Source: Apoda limacodes (lineage: Eukaryota > Arthropoda > Insecta > Lepidoptera > Limacodidae). Taken from it: DNA of 64,000 nucleotides. Position numbers and translations under genes: made by a program. Under the pieces are notes generated by a model, which ran no database searches, was not told the origin of the DNA, and was given only the letters and a program-made list of their open reading frames with translations. Below, piece by piece: positions 10,601 to 25,600 of this stretch. Every line of letters starts with the position of its first letter. Position 1 is the first letter of the stretch. The stretch is taken from NCBI GenBank assembly GCA_946406115.1, contig OX291557.1, forward strand, positions 5,860,501 to 5,924,500, in the 5' to 3' direction.

Positions 10601-13600
10601 AATACCTTAGAAGGAAAAAAGGAACCCTTATTGGATCACTTTGTTGTCCGTCCGTCTGTCTGTCAAGACCCTTTTCCTCAGGAACATGTGAAGGTATCAA
10701 GTTGAAATTAATATCAAATACCAAGGGCTACAGTCTTTTGAAGTTTTAAAAATATCAAGCTTTTAAATCAATGCAATAAAAAACACGGCAATTTTTGTTG
10801 CATATTTTGGCATTCACAAATAAATCAGAACCTATCTTGCTCAGAACTTCCTGTAGTTCTAGAATCATAAAATTCCAGTTTAAGCAAGGTCATACCTTAA
10901 GCCGTAAGCTTACATCATAAATATAGAAAAAAATCCGAAATCCGTAAATTTATAGTTATAACACATTATAAATAAGAGTTTGCCCATGTCTAACATGACC
11001 CTTTAACTCAAGTACGGGTAAAGGTATCAAGTTGAAATTAATATCAAAGTTACTTAAAGTAAAAATCTAGCTTCCAAGTCAATGCAATAAAAAAATATGC
11101 CCAGAATATGGTTGTTTTTGTTGCATATTTGCCCTTTGACCCTGGATGTTGCTGCCAGGTGATAAAGTGGCCAGAAGACTGGCAGCGCTGCCACGTTATT
11201 ATTTGTTGACCAAAATATAAACCAGTCTTCTGATTTTTTAAAGTGTAGATCAATGGCTTGGCTATTTCCATATAAAAAACGATGGGTGCTCGGTCCCCAA
11301 GATCTCATGGTCTCCACAACAAAAGATTGAAAAATGTAGCCGTTACTGGCTGGCGGGGCTGCATATTTTCTACGCTTAAAATGTTTTAGAGCATCAGTTC
11401 CTGAACCAGCCTTTCTTGAGGTAGTTCGAAGATGAGACGCGGCCAAGGTGTCAATGCAATGTGAAAGTAACTCTGTCTGTTTATTACCTTTTCACGCTTA
11501 AACTGCTGTACCAATTAAGATGAAATTTGGCATGGAGAGTCTAAGGAAAGGACATAGGCTACTTGAAAATGCCATTGCAATCCCACATCGATAACTGAAT
11601 TTAGGGCGGGTGAAACCGCGGGAAAATGCTATAACCTATATTTTTTAACACAACATCTTGATGTGCGAATGTAGAACTTAACCTAGTTAGACCCTGGGGT
11701 GTAGCTAGGTTACAGTTCTTGAGAATGTATTGAGTAGCCTGGCCACTATCTAGGCGCAAAGCCCTAAGGCCGCGAACGCTTACTTAGTGCCTAGCGACTC
11801 ACCAGTTGTGTGGCCTTAAAAGTAAGATAAGCCTTAAGACTTTTTCTGTTACTTGAATGTGTCATGTGGTAGTGAAATGCCTAGATTATGTTTTCTGTAA
11901 TGTCGAAGTAAAGAATAAATCTATTAACAAATTGTCATGTTTTAATAAAATAAAATTCAAGGACTGGACATTTACATAGTAAATATATTAATAATTTTGA
12001 TTGTATGTAAAAATAGTGCAACGCGACAAATTAAACCTTGTGACAATCAATATTCACCTAATGTAGAATTAAAAAAATTGATTCAGATCTTGATCTCTCT
12101 TAGATTTATTTTAATGTAATAATTAGAAAGTCTCAATTAATGCATTACATTTATGTCTATTTAGAAATGGCCAGAAATTTTTACATTATCCTCAATTTGA
12201 TGAGCATGTTACCACAGAAGACATTTAAATTGTTTACTTAGGACCTATGGGGTGAATCAGTTACAGTCCTTAGTGTAATTATAGATATCATAGCACAAAT
12301 CTTAGCCATCATATTTAATAAGTGTGTTGACAAAGTATAATCTCTAGGAATATTATAAATTTTAGAAATAGTAATTATTAATCAAATTTAAATAATTATT
12401 CTCTCGAACAATAATTTCTGACTGATCTTTAAACTGCCTGTCTTTAGCAAAATTAAAAAAAAAACTTATGTTTAATCAGATGCTTAACCCTTAATTAGGC
12501 GCATCAAGAAAATCACATATTTAGTTGTACAGGGTCTCAAGTGACACCAAGAAATGTTTAATATTCTCATTACCAAATGTTAGTCAGATCCTGACCAGTG
12601 TTAATATTAATGTGTAGCTATTAGAACTTGCTGTTTTAACATCTATATTCATAACCTAGCCGAAACACTTAACTATGCAGTGTGCGATCAAGGAAATAAG
12701 ACAATTGACTGAAAAAAATGTTCAATTAAGTACTTAATCTAGGGTATTAATTCCAGTTAATGTTCAACAAAATGAACACAGCCACACAAAATGGCACAGG
12801 AGAACGACCTGCTGCTCCGCCATCAAAAGGCGCCCAGAAAGGTTCTATTGAAAAAATTTACCAAAAAAAATCACAATTGGAACACATCTTGCTACGACCT
12901 GACACCTACATTGGTTCAGTTGAACGTGCCACAGAGACAATGTGGGTTTTTGACAAAGAAAAAGAATGCATGGTTCAAAGAGAACTGACTTACGTGCCAG
13001 GTAACAAACCTTCTCCAAAATATATATCCAATATGATATATATCTCTGCTAAAAGTTAATACATAACAATAATTCATTTCCGGATCAGCCTTTTTAACTA
13101 CGTCGGTAAACCCCTATTATGTTTGCCGATTTTTTATTTATTGTAACAGTAATATCAAGTTATTTGTTATTTAAATGATAGGTATCGTAGCCTGCAAGCC
13201 AATCATACTTAAAAAAATAAATTAGAGTACAAATTGACTTTATTTATTTCCAGTACAGCCATTTCTACCTATTTCTGTTCGCTGTTGAATTACTTGCATT
13301 TTTTTATAATTTACAGCATACACATAGAGCTGTGGACTTAATCTTATATTTATTTTAATACATTAAATCCTTCCCAAATAAATTTCCTAAGCAGTGTGAA
13401 GCTGCTTTGAAATACTGCTCAGCAGATCTTAAGATATAAGTAAATTCTAAACAACCGTCCTATACAGACAAACAAAAATTGTATTTTGTTTATTAATATA
13501 TACATACATTAAAGATGCTGGTTTTAATTACTGTTGGATCTTTTTAAGGTTTATATAAAATATATGACGAAATCCTTGTGAATGCTGCCGATAACAAACA

Positions 13601-16600
13601 ACGTGATCCCAAAATGGATGTTATCAAAATTGATATCAATCAAGAACAAAACACTATTTCTGTGTATAACAATGGCTGCGGTATACCCGTAGTTATGCAC
13701 AAAGAAGAAAAAATGTATGTGCCAACTATGATTTTTGGTCATCTTTTAACATCATCAAACTATAATGATGAGGAAGAGAAAGTAACAGGTGGTAGAAACG
13801 GCTATGGAGCAAAATTATGTAATATATTCTCAACAAAATTCACAGTTGAAACTGCCTCCAAGCAATATAAAAAGCATTTTAAACAAACATGGGGTTCAAA
13901 CATGACAAAAGCTTCTGAACCTAAGGTGAAAGAAGCTGGCAAGGATGACGATTTTACTAAAGTGACTTTTAGCCCTGATTTAGCTAAATTTAAAATGGAA
14001 AAATTAGAAGATGATATTGTTGCGTTAATGTCACGCCGAGCTTATGACGTAGCATCAAGTTCACATGGTGTCAAAGTATACTTAAACGGTGAACGTTTAA
14101 AAATTAACAAATTTAAAGATTATGTTGATTTATACATAAAAGGCAAAGAAGATGAGAATGGACAACCTCTGAAGGTTGTTTATGAGAAAGTTAGTGAGAG
14201 ATGGGAGGTGGCTCTCACACTTTCTGACAGGGGTTTTCAGCAGGTTTCATTTGTAAATTCTATTGCTACCACAAAAGGTGGGAAACATGTGGACAATGTC
14301 TGTGACAGCATAGTCAAGAGTGTTTTAGAAGTTTTGAAGAAGAAAAATAAAGGTGGTGTTAACATTAAACCTTTCCAAGTAAAGAATCACATGTGGTTGT
14401 TCATAAACTGCCTCATCGTAAACCCAACCTTTGATTCCCAAACCAAAGAAAATATGACACTTCAAGCAAAAAGCTTTGGATCAAAATGTAATTTGTCAGA
14501 GAAATTTATTGGATCAGTAACTAAAAGTGGTTTAGTTGAATCTGTATTGACATGGGCTAAATTTAAAGCTCAGACAGAATTAGTTAAGGCTTCAGGTAAA
14601 AAGCAGAGTAAACTGAAAGGTATACCAAAATTAGAAGATGCTAACGATGCTGGTACAAAAAATGCTCATCTTTGCACATTAATTCTTACTGAGGGAGATT
14701 CAGCTAAAACTTTAGCTGTATCAGGTCTTAGTGTAGTCGGCAGAGATCATTATGGAGTTTTCCCATTAAAGGGTAAACCTTTAAATGTTCGTGATGCATC
14801 TCACAAGCAAGTATTAGAAAATGCTGAAATTAACAACCTAATTAAAATCATTGGTTTGCAATACAAAAAGAAATATTTATCTGTTGATGACTTAAAAAGT
14901 TTGAGATATGGAAAAGTTATGATTATGGCCGATCAAGATCAAGATGGTTCTCATATCAAGGGCTTGATCATAAATTTTGTTCACCATAATTGGCCCGAAC
15001 TGTTAAAATTACCCTTTTTAGAAGAATTTATCACACCCATCGTAAAAGCTACGAAAAAAGACAAGGAAATATCATTTTATTCACTTCCAGAGTTTGAGGA
15101 ATGGAAGAATGATACGGAAAACCATCATACATATCTCATCAAATACTACAAAGGTTTGGGTACCTCCACTTCGAAGGAGGCTAAAGAATACTTCCAGAAT
15201 ATGGAAAGGCATAGAATTAAGTTTAAGTATGGTGGTCCTACAGATGATCATCACATTGAATTGGCATTTTCAAAGAAAGGAGCCGATCAGCGTAAAGAAT
15301 GGCTTACGAGTCATATGGATGAAGTTAAGAGGAGAAAAGAAATAGGACTTCCTGAAAGATATTTGTACACAAAAGAAACAAAAGCAGTAACATATGCCGA
15401 TTTTGTTAATTTGGAATTGGTTCTCTTTTCTAATGGAGATAATGTAAGGTAAGAGTTTTTTTCATGTCATATGCATTACAAATTTCACAATCAATATCTT
15501 TCTAAGTTTATTTTTGGACCATTTCACCCTCATAAGCGAGGGTTATTTGGTCCATAGTCCACTCACGGGCCCAGTGCGGATTGTGGACTTCACATACGCC
15601 TTTTTTTTTTGACGTATGCAGGTTTCCTCATGGTATTTTCCTCAACCAAAAATCCAGAGGTGTGAATAAATAAATCAGTGTACTTAAAAAATAAGAGAAG
15701 ACTCATTGGTACACGCCGACCCCGGGTTTTGAAGCTCCGCCATTTGGGACGTGAAGTGAAAATTAAACCCATCGGCCATCGCTGACTTTTGGACCATACA
15801 TTTTTATATTATTACGTTTGTATAAAATTTGTAAGCTGACATTGGTTTCAGCACTGTCAAGCCCCACTGAGTCGGCGCTGCTGCGTTTGTTTTAAGACAT
15901 AAATCCTTAACCTTGAAATCAATAAGTTTACTTTTGTGCTTTTTGAACCCCCTTTATATCATTTATTGTTTACCCTTTATTATAATAATACTGTAGTAAA
16001 AGAATGTAATTTTTTAGGTCAATTCCGTCGATGATAGACGGATTAAAACCAGGTCAGCGAAAGGTCATCTTTACATGTATAAAGCGTAACGACAAGCGAG
16101 AAGTGAAGGTGGCGCAGCTGGCTGGTTCAGTGGCTGAACATTCTGCTTACCATCATGGTTTGTAGTGCTTTTATTTCAAACGTGGTTACGTCACGTACGT
16201 ACGCCAAGTAATTTAAAGTTGGTAATTTTTTTTTTGTTTTTTTATTTTTATTTTTATATACCACTAAGGTGGCAAACAAGCTTACTTATTTCTGCAAAGT
16301 GATTAATCTTTCCGTATATGTGTAGATGGAATTAAAAGGTCTGTTTTTTAATTTCAGGTGAGCAGTCCCTGTCTATGACTATAGTGAATCTAGCCCAAAA
16401 CTATGTTGGATCTAACAATATAAACCTATTGGAGCCGAGGGGTCAGTTTGGTACAAGATTATGCGGCGGCAAAGATTCAGCCAGTCCCAGATACATATTC
16501 ACCCTTATGTCTCCTCTAACAAGGTTGATTTTCCATCCACACGACGATCCTTTGCTAGTTGTAAGTAATTGTATTAAAAAAAAATATTTTTAAGTTAAAA

Positions 16601-19600
16601 ATAGATGATAGAGTCAAAATATTGATTTTTTTGTCTTTATGTATAACTACAATTAACCGGTTATATTTTTAACAGCATGAATTTGAAGATAATCAGAAGA
16701 TTGAGCCCATCTACTATATCCCAATATTACCTATGGTGCTGGTAAATGGAGCAGAAGGTATCGGTACGGGCTGGTCCACTAAGATACCTAATTATAACCC
16801 AAGAGACATAGTTGATAACCTTCGGTATGTATCTTAGAAGCTATATTTTATTTGTGAATTATGTTATTGTAATAGAGTTTTATCTTTTTATTTCTTATGG
16901 TTATGATATTATATAAGAGATATGATATTCTATTATATAAGGATTATTTCTATGTATGTACTGACTCAAAATCTATTTGCAAATCTTGTAAACATAACCT
17001 AACTTTACTTAATGTTCACTTTTTGTGGTAATTTAATCATAAATCATTAAAATGCTTACATTATTACTTACCTTTATTGTCACATTCTTTAACTGGTTTT
17101 CAAATCACGACACTGATTAAATATGAAATCTACAAAATTCCGAATTTACGATGAGAAATATTATACGTATTTATGTATATGTTGCATAGACTATATATAT
17201 AAGCGAAAGACGAGTGTCAAGGTCATTTTTGTTTACACGAATGCAAATAGACTTTGAGTCAGGCTCATATTCATATTGTATCTTAATTTTATCTTATATT
17301 TTTTAGTCGAATGATAGATGGAGAAGAACCAAAAATGATGCATCCCTGGTACAAAAATTTCCGCGGCACGGTTGAAGGTTTTGGTGATAAATACGTCATT
17401 TCCGGCGAGGCCTCCATCTTGCCAGGAGACAAAATAGAAATAACCGAACTTCCAGTCGGTTGTTGGACGCAAAACTACAAGGAAAATGTCTTAGAACCAA
17501 TGTTAGGAACGGAAAAAGTAAAACCTTTAATATCAGAATATAGGGTAAGTTTTTACAATAAAATTTATTTTAAAACTGTATTTTGTATTTAAAAATTTAA
17601 CAAGCACAGCGTAAACCATTAACTGAATTAAAAATTTAAGCGTATATTAGTCAGAATCAGACCAGCCATTTGTTTATTTGAACATGGAAGTTTCTAGAAG
17701 TATAGAACCTATAAACATTAATTGACATCACCAATATATATTTTTAAGACTCTCTCTTTCTTTTTTTATAGGAATACAATACGGACACAACAGTACGTTT
17801 CGTTGTTAGCCTCCTGCCTGGGAAACTGCAGGAAATCGAAGCGGAGGGTATACACAAAGTGTTCAAGTTACAGACTACCATATCAATGACATGCATGAAT
17901 GCTTTTGATCATAACAACTGCTTAAATAAGTAAGATATTTCTTAATAAACACACAGAGAAAGAAGTAAATAGTATGTTTATACAATAAATAAGTAATTTA
18001 ATATAAAAAATGTAAAGTCAACAAAAATCTAGTTATTGTTACCATATAATTCTATTTCCTGCTTTTTTTCTGATATGTAATTTTAATTATATATGTCGCT
18101 GAAAGTGTTATGTTCGGAAAAGACAGATTTCCTGCATTAATACTGCCACTAGCATCTCAGTGTGTACAGCAATAATTTCAAATAGGTCTCATCTCTTGCG
18201 ATCATACGATGTAATTTACAAAACCAATTAGATTTTTCATTTTATTTTGCGTGCGTATATATGCTAAGAGCTTATTAATATTCTTAAACTTGCTAGATTT
18301 TGTTAAAACTAAACAAGATATACGGTCACTATTTACTGACTTAGAATTAATAATTGTAAGGGCCAACTACAATAGAAAACTCACAGTAGTATGGTTTTAA
18401 AAAATATGCAAATTGGTAATAAATCTTGTATAGAATTTATAATAGTTTATTTTTAAATTGGGATTCGAAATATATAATTTTGAAAAAGGCACATGTATAT
18501 AATGTAAAAAAAACGTGTGCAATAATCTTTGATATAAAGTATGCCCTTTTCAAAATTGACTATTTAATTAATTATAGTTATGCAACTAGAATTTATTTTG
18601 TTGACATAACATTGTACAATATGTAAACACTATTTACTTTACTTTTTTTTTAATGTACTGTTCGTGAGCGAGGTTATAGGTTTCTAAATCGTCGACCATC
18701 AAAATGTGTGGTCTAAAGTATTTAAACATTATTTTATAGATACGACAAAGTTGAAGAAGTACTAAGACAGTTCTACAGTCTTCGTATGAAGTACTATGTG
18801 AGACGCAAGGATTATTTAGAAGGTCAACTACAAGCGGAGGCAGACAAACTGACAAACCAGGCTCGGTTCATATTAGAAAAGTGTGACAAAGGGCTGGTTG
18901 TCGAAAATAAGAAACGAAAAGTTATGGTCGAAGAACTGATTAAAAGAGGTGGGAAATGTTAATTATTTTTCGGCCAATTTAAGGTGAATCCAACTTAACA
19001 ATTTTATTTGACAAATATAAATTATCTTTTCTATAAACATTTCGCCAATCAAAATGCTTTATTATCGTACGTGGTCGCAAGATGAATATATATTTATAGA
19101 ATCCTAGTAAACTTACAAAATTAAATAACCAGATATACGTTTAATTAATGTATATAAAAGGTCTTCATTGGATTTACTTTATCGCGTGTTTTGTAATTAG
19201 ATGAGCAATTTTATTTATATAATAATTTGTTACAAATCTAAAATAGGTTATGCACCGGATCCCATTGCCGAATGGAAGAAGCGAGCTGCCAAGATACAGG
19301 GCCTGACAGCTATCGATGAAGAACCTCAGGAATCTGAAGAGGAACCCGAGCCTGAAGACAACAAAGGGAAGCCGGTGGACCCAGGTTAGTTAATTTATAA
19401 AACCATTTGACTGACGATTTTACATCTATATTATAAAAAATTTGAATAAAATTTTCGAAATGACAGAAAAGGCGTTCCAGCAGCTAAAAGAAGTAAAGAA
19501 GTTCAATTACCTGTTGGGTATGTCAATGTGGATGCTAACTAAGGAAAAGAAAGACGACCTGCTGAAGCAGAGAGACCAAAAACTGGCAGAACTCACTGCT

Positions 19601-22600
19601 CTCAAGTAAGACATTCTTGCTAATAATCTAATGGCCATAATGATTACGTTGAAGTAAAGCGACGCGTCAAGTTTTTACACTTTACGAGCGTCTTCGCGCG
19701 ACGACTAGCGCATTGGCGCGTCCGGATCCTAGTGGTAGCATCAGTTGACTTAAACACTCGTATATCCTGCTCGACCGTGTACAATGGTTGAATCTTATGA
19801 TTGCGCTAATGTCTGAAGCTGAAGAGGAGGAAATACAGCACTATCTAGCGCTCGTCTGGCCGGTCGTATGGTATGACGCGCTACTGCGCCCGCGTAGTGC
19901 CCCTGCGCGCGGCGACGCACACCGACGTGCGATACCGCCGGACACCAGACCGCGTGTTTGCATATTTGGGTAACATAATTTTGTATCGTACTTAATTAAA
20001 ATAGGGTTGAATATACTGTAATGATTAAAAACGTGACGCGTTGCTTCGCTTTGGCTTTGCCCCAATGTGAGTTTTGATCAGTGTACAAGGCATATTACAC
20101 TATTGAAGTATACAAAGAAACACAGTTCCGCGTATGATAGGCGCTAAGCTCGTGACCGCACTGTGAAAATTTCGATTTTTGTAGGTATAAAATGTGATTT
20201 ATTTAGAACTATAAAATAAGCAAATCCACCTGGTCATATTAATATTAGTTTTCCAAACAATTTCAATTAGAACCCAAAAATAGAGCATTTTTTTGTTTGT
20301 AAATGTTGGCAAATTATTATAATATTAGCAAATTCACTTAATTAAGGCCAAAAAGTGTACTGTAACAAAATTTATCAAATTCTTGCAAACTTAACTTTTT
20401 GAGTATTTCATCACCTTAAACAAAAGACGCGGGAATAGAACAGAACAACACCGAGCGCCATCTGTTTGTTATTTTTATCATTCTAGTACTATTTTCAATT
20501 AGCACCATCTAGCGAGAGAATGTCACACCTCATTTCAGTACGGTTTGCACTAATGATAAAGTACATAATTTGCAAAAAAAAATTTGCTAAAATTACTACT
20601 AATACAATACTAGTTCTTAATTTGGAAAATAAAATAGAGGTGTGTAAAAGCGAATGTTGTAGTTATTTACTCTTTTACAGAGCTAAAACTCCGGCAATGC
20701 TGTGGCGAGAGGATCTAGACGTGTTCCTTATAAAACTAGACGAGGTTGAAGAGAAGGAGCGACAAGAAGAAGCTAGCGTCAATAAGAAATCTTCTAAGGC
20801 TATGGTATTTTTATTTTGCAGTTCTTGTTTACTAATTGTGAAAGTTAACATTGTTTATTTTTAGTTAGTTTGGTTGGTTTCTCTAGCACTTTTAGGTTTG
20901 ACAGCTGTCAACAAGAAGCGCAAAATACCCACCTCACGTGGGTTTGGGATAGTAATATTTGGAAACACTAAAAGTTAATATTAGATTTTGCTACCAAAAA
21001 CTAATGAAATCAGAACCGCAGAAAAATTCTGCATCTAGCATGTAGTCAGTTAAAAGACCCTACAGTCTCAAATCATAAATAATCCAAGGTTTAGAACACA
21101 CCATACGCAGGCTAGACTATACTAGCTGACCGGGCAGACGTTGTCCTGCATCTGACTGCAGCGCCATCTGCCGGGCTGATTTGTGAATCTAAACCATCCA
21201 GGGCGCTACCCAAACGCAAAATCATTCAAATTGGTCCATACAGTAGAATTATTTATAAATAGATATACTATTATGCTATATACTCAAAGTTTATGTATGA
21301 ATTCCTAAGCCTGATTTTGGGTATGAACCTGATGAATGCACACGAAGACCGCGCGCTTCCATCGTCGTCTGCTCGCGGAATGTCGCAACCCTAGCAGCCT
21401 GCCGCCTGATGTAATTGTGCCAAGCGGTTCAGTGTGTATATTAGCGGTTATGTGATGTGCTTAGGGGATAAATGCGCTAACACTAAATGAATTATGTTTT
21501 TTGTTATTTTTTTGTATATATAAACGTGTTTTGCACGGCAGTGAGATCTCTGTATTAGTCTATTACTTATTTTGTGCCATACATAAGCATAAAAAAACCA
21601 TGTTGTATCTTCTTGGCTACAGTGTTATCGCTATTATAGCTTTCGCGTCTGTTATAATTCTGGTAATTTAGTGGCAGGGAAGTCAAAAAATCCAGGTATT
21701 TTCGAGTCCACCCAATATTTGACTGCTACTTACACACAGTGTAGGAAAAACTGGTATTGTTATGTTTTTCGTCACGCCGAACTTTGAGAGTGAAAACAAA
21801 TCTTTCGACCATTACCTGTGTACTAAAACCTTTAACTATTTTTATTTAAAATTTCACGCAACGGATGGACAACAGGTGGAAAGGATGAAGGTAATCAATA
21901 AATAATTAACTAATTTAATACGTGCAGATACGTACGTGTATGTGTGTGTATACATATTTGTAAAGATGTTTATTTATTTAGCAGACACTTATGTACTTGA
22001 GGGCTTGTTTCTTGCATGGCTGATTTGTAACAGGTTTACATGCTTGAGTTCGTTGTCACATCTTCTTCCTAAAGTGTTCCTAGTAACACATTTGAATTAT
22101 TTTTTTCATTTTATGAGGCATTAACACGTACAAAAAGCACTCAATATACTACACTAATAGACAAAAAATTAATATCTAATAATTCTTATATTCGATATAA
22201 AAAACGAAAAGTTTCAAATAATAGTCAATAGTCGTATATAGCATATATTTGAATGAAATTGTGTAATTTATAAAAATCATTAGTTTATTTACGTGCACAT
22301 TGTTTTATTATCAGAATTAAGCTTTCAGGCCCATATAAATATAATTTATGTTTATCTATAAATTAGTGTTTAGAAACCATTATAAAACTATCGCTTTATT
22401 TTTTATTGCATTCAAAGAAGGAAAATTCGAAAACAAAGGTAATAGCTATTTCCATTTAATTTAAATCTAGATATTGACAAACATTTGGCTACTTATAACG
22501 TAAAATTTAATACACTTAACAAATTGGGTTTCAGAAATAACCCTCTATTTTATAATTTAACGGACGGTGCCGTAAAATTAAAATATAACTAAAATAGTTG

Positions 22601-25600
22601 TGGTATTACATTAAATGAAGATAATTGACAAGAATCCATGCAATTATAAATTCAGTAAAGAAATTGTAATATCACGGCTTTGACAATATTCCTGGTACGT
22701 TTAGTATACCATTAGATAAAGCTATTTAGTAATGAAATTTTATTTAGGACTTGTTTCGAAGTAAAACAAAAATAAATCAGATGTGTTTTCTAAGAATTGT
22801 GCTCTTTCTAATTTATTCATTGACTTTTTTAAGGGTGGAAAGAAAAATGTAGTCCGCAAGTCTATGTTCGACACGGGTCCTTCACAGAACGGCCGCAGAG
22901 TCGAACCCAAGATATCTGATGATCTTATTAAGAGGATTCAGGCTGCGGAGAAAGCGAAGATTAAAAAAGAGACCAAGAAAGAATATGACCCTGTAAGTAT
23001 TGAATAAAATTGTAAAGGTATTATTTAGGTATGTACACTTGACTGCCAGATCTATCTTAGTATATTTTATTTAGAAATGTAATTATTATATTAAAATTTT
23101 AATTTCTACAAGTTGTTTTCACATAATACATTTAAAAGTTATAAAAGTTAGGTTAAATATTGACATTAGTTACTGGATTCCTTTTGATCTCCGTACAAGT
23201 TTTAAATACTGTTCCTTCCACATTCAAGCATTTACTACATATAAAAATAAATTTAAAAAATATTTTTATTAAGAGTAAGAGACAAAAGTTGGTTTTATCT
23301 GCAAGTTTGTACTCACCATGAAATGAGTATCATCTGCTTTGTGTGTGTATCTCCATTGATTTAGATAAAATATAGGGTGAGTTATGCGGTGTGATAAAGG
23401 TATTGTATATTATGTCTTGTGTGTGACAAACAACCTTTCACATAGTAATGTCAAAAGACATTTTTTTAATCTTCATATTTCAGTCAGTTATATATCTGGT
23501 ATAAGTGGTATTTCTAAAGCTATACCACTTGTAGATTCGACTGCTGGGGTTTTGTGGTCCCAGACCTTTTTTTTTCAAAATTTATAGTATTTGTCAATAT
23601 TTATACAATCAGACTAGAAACCTTCATTGGTCATCAGCCTTAATATGTCAACCTATAGGTCTAATGTTGGACCTAAGCCATTTTTCCCGGTCTTCTGCCT
23701 TCAGCTTCGATCCGCTACACTTACCTATACAAATAACTATGGACATTATGGTCATGTGGTCCTATGTGGTCCCATATCTATATTAATAATAATAAATAAT
23801 TAAATAAATAAAATTTTATTTCAGCAATAATATTTCCATATATGGTTAGTAGATTTATTAGTAAAATTGTTAGTTATTATTATTATATAATCAATCTTCA
23901 TCAATGCCCAAAGTATTCCGGCACACTATCCCGATATGGTGACGTCATTCGACAATAATAATATTCATTCAATCCTTGTTTCTGATACCTGGCTAAAGCT
24001 CTGTTTACCCTCGACATCGAGGCTTCCATCTAATTCGGAATTATCGTATTGGCAGAACTGGTGGCGGAGTGGCTATTTACCTACGTTTCTACATTCCATT
24101 TACTCAGCTAAATATTTCTACTCAACTTCCAACTGCTAATGCCGCGGAGCACATTTTAATTGAAGTTGTACTGTCTCGTACCAAAATCCTTCTCAGTTTC
24201 TTCTATAGTCCTTCCCTTCAAGTAAATTATTTTTCTTGAAACCTATGCACCTGTATACTGTCACTCCATTATTACGGGCGATTTTAACACATGTTTGCAA
24301 AAAAATTACATTCACTCAATTACGTTCAATCATAAATTCTAGCAATATGTCAATTTTTTTTCTTAAAGCTACACACTTTTTTCCAAACTGTGCTCCGTCT
24401 CTTCTGGACCTTATAATGGTTACTTCTTACAAAAATGGCCAATGCGCTGCTGACGCATTTTCATATCATGATTCATTATATCCATCATATAAAGTCCGCC
24501 CTCCCAAAGCCAAATCGAGAATTCTTATTCAACGCAATTTTGGTGGTATGAGTGTGGACAATTTACAGAACGATGCAGCACATAATGATTGGTCATAGAT
24601 GCACAAACCGTCGATAAAAAGGTCTAAAGGTCATTTCATTCCTTGCTTATAAATTTGTTCGACATTCACGCACCTATTCGACCAATCAAAATTAAACACC
24701 TTCCAGCGCCCTGGCTTACTGACAAAATTAAATCTGTGCAGGCTAAAAAATGTCGAGCTAAGGCCAAGCTTAAATAAAGCCCATTATACAGAAGAAAACT
24801 TCCGCAAATATAAAGAAATCGCCGCAACAAGGTGTGTAGCGATGCACAACGACGCCACATCCACAAATCAGTGGAAAACAAACACTCAGCTAGGGTCTGG
24901 AAATTTCTTAAATCATTGGGAGTTAGCAAAGCTCGTCAAGAGGCAACTTCTGGCACCTTCGATATTAATCTCCTCAATCAACATTTCTCAGCTTCTGCTG
25001 TCATCGAAGCTGATAAAAAAAGACAAGCTCTTATGATGATTTCAATGATCCCAAGTCCTGATTACTCTCCTTTTACTTTCGGTCAATTCTCCGTCTGTGA
25101 TGTCAAGAAGAACATATTATCGATGGCGTCAAGTGCTGTCGGTCTGCATTAGTCGTAGTATGATCATTCCTACCCTTGACATTATTTCCCCTATTTTTAC
25201 TCATATCCTTAATACATCTATCTCATTCGGAACATTTCCTGATATGTGGAAACTGGCATATGTAATTCCATTACCAAAAAAAGCCAATCCTGCTTTATTC
25301 TCTGATTATCGTCCTATATCAATCTTGCCCTTCCTTTCCGAAGTCCTAGAACGACTTGTAAACTCGTAAATAAATATCTAAAATAAATTTTAATCAGCTG
25401 CCTTCTGTAAGGGTCAACAGCGACCACATTCCTATCAGTGAAAGTGTAAAAAATTTAGGTATAATTATTGATCGGGCTTGGGCACCACACCTGCAAGAAT
25501 TAAGCCGTAAATTATACGCGTCTGTGGGTTCGTTACGACGCTTACGTAATTTCTTCCTATCTCTACCAAAATTGAATTTGCGCAGTCATTACTTGATCCT

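Larger units (their letters stand above)
7632..12756 (+). other. Top2 intron 1 (5.1 kb), repeat-bearing
   Basis: Large first intron. It holds two dispersed-repeat copies (8053-8440, 8709-9043), a retrotransposon tail-like patch near 9300-9360, a decayed retrotransposon ORF on the - strand (11108-11446) and a repeat at 11450-11640. An 89-residue open frame at 9577-9846 (+) has no recognisable domain and is probably chance or repeat-derived. Confidence 0.6.

Noticed and set aside
15094..15345. 83-codon + strand frame inside Top2 exon 3
   Set aside because: Out-of-frame shadow of Top2.
19788..19973. HARBI1-like transposase N-terminus
   Set aside because: Only an acidic stretch reminiscent of it; no catalytic motifs, so no assignment made.
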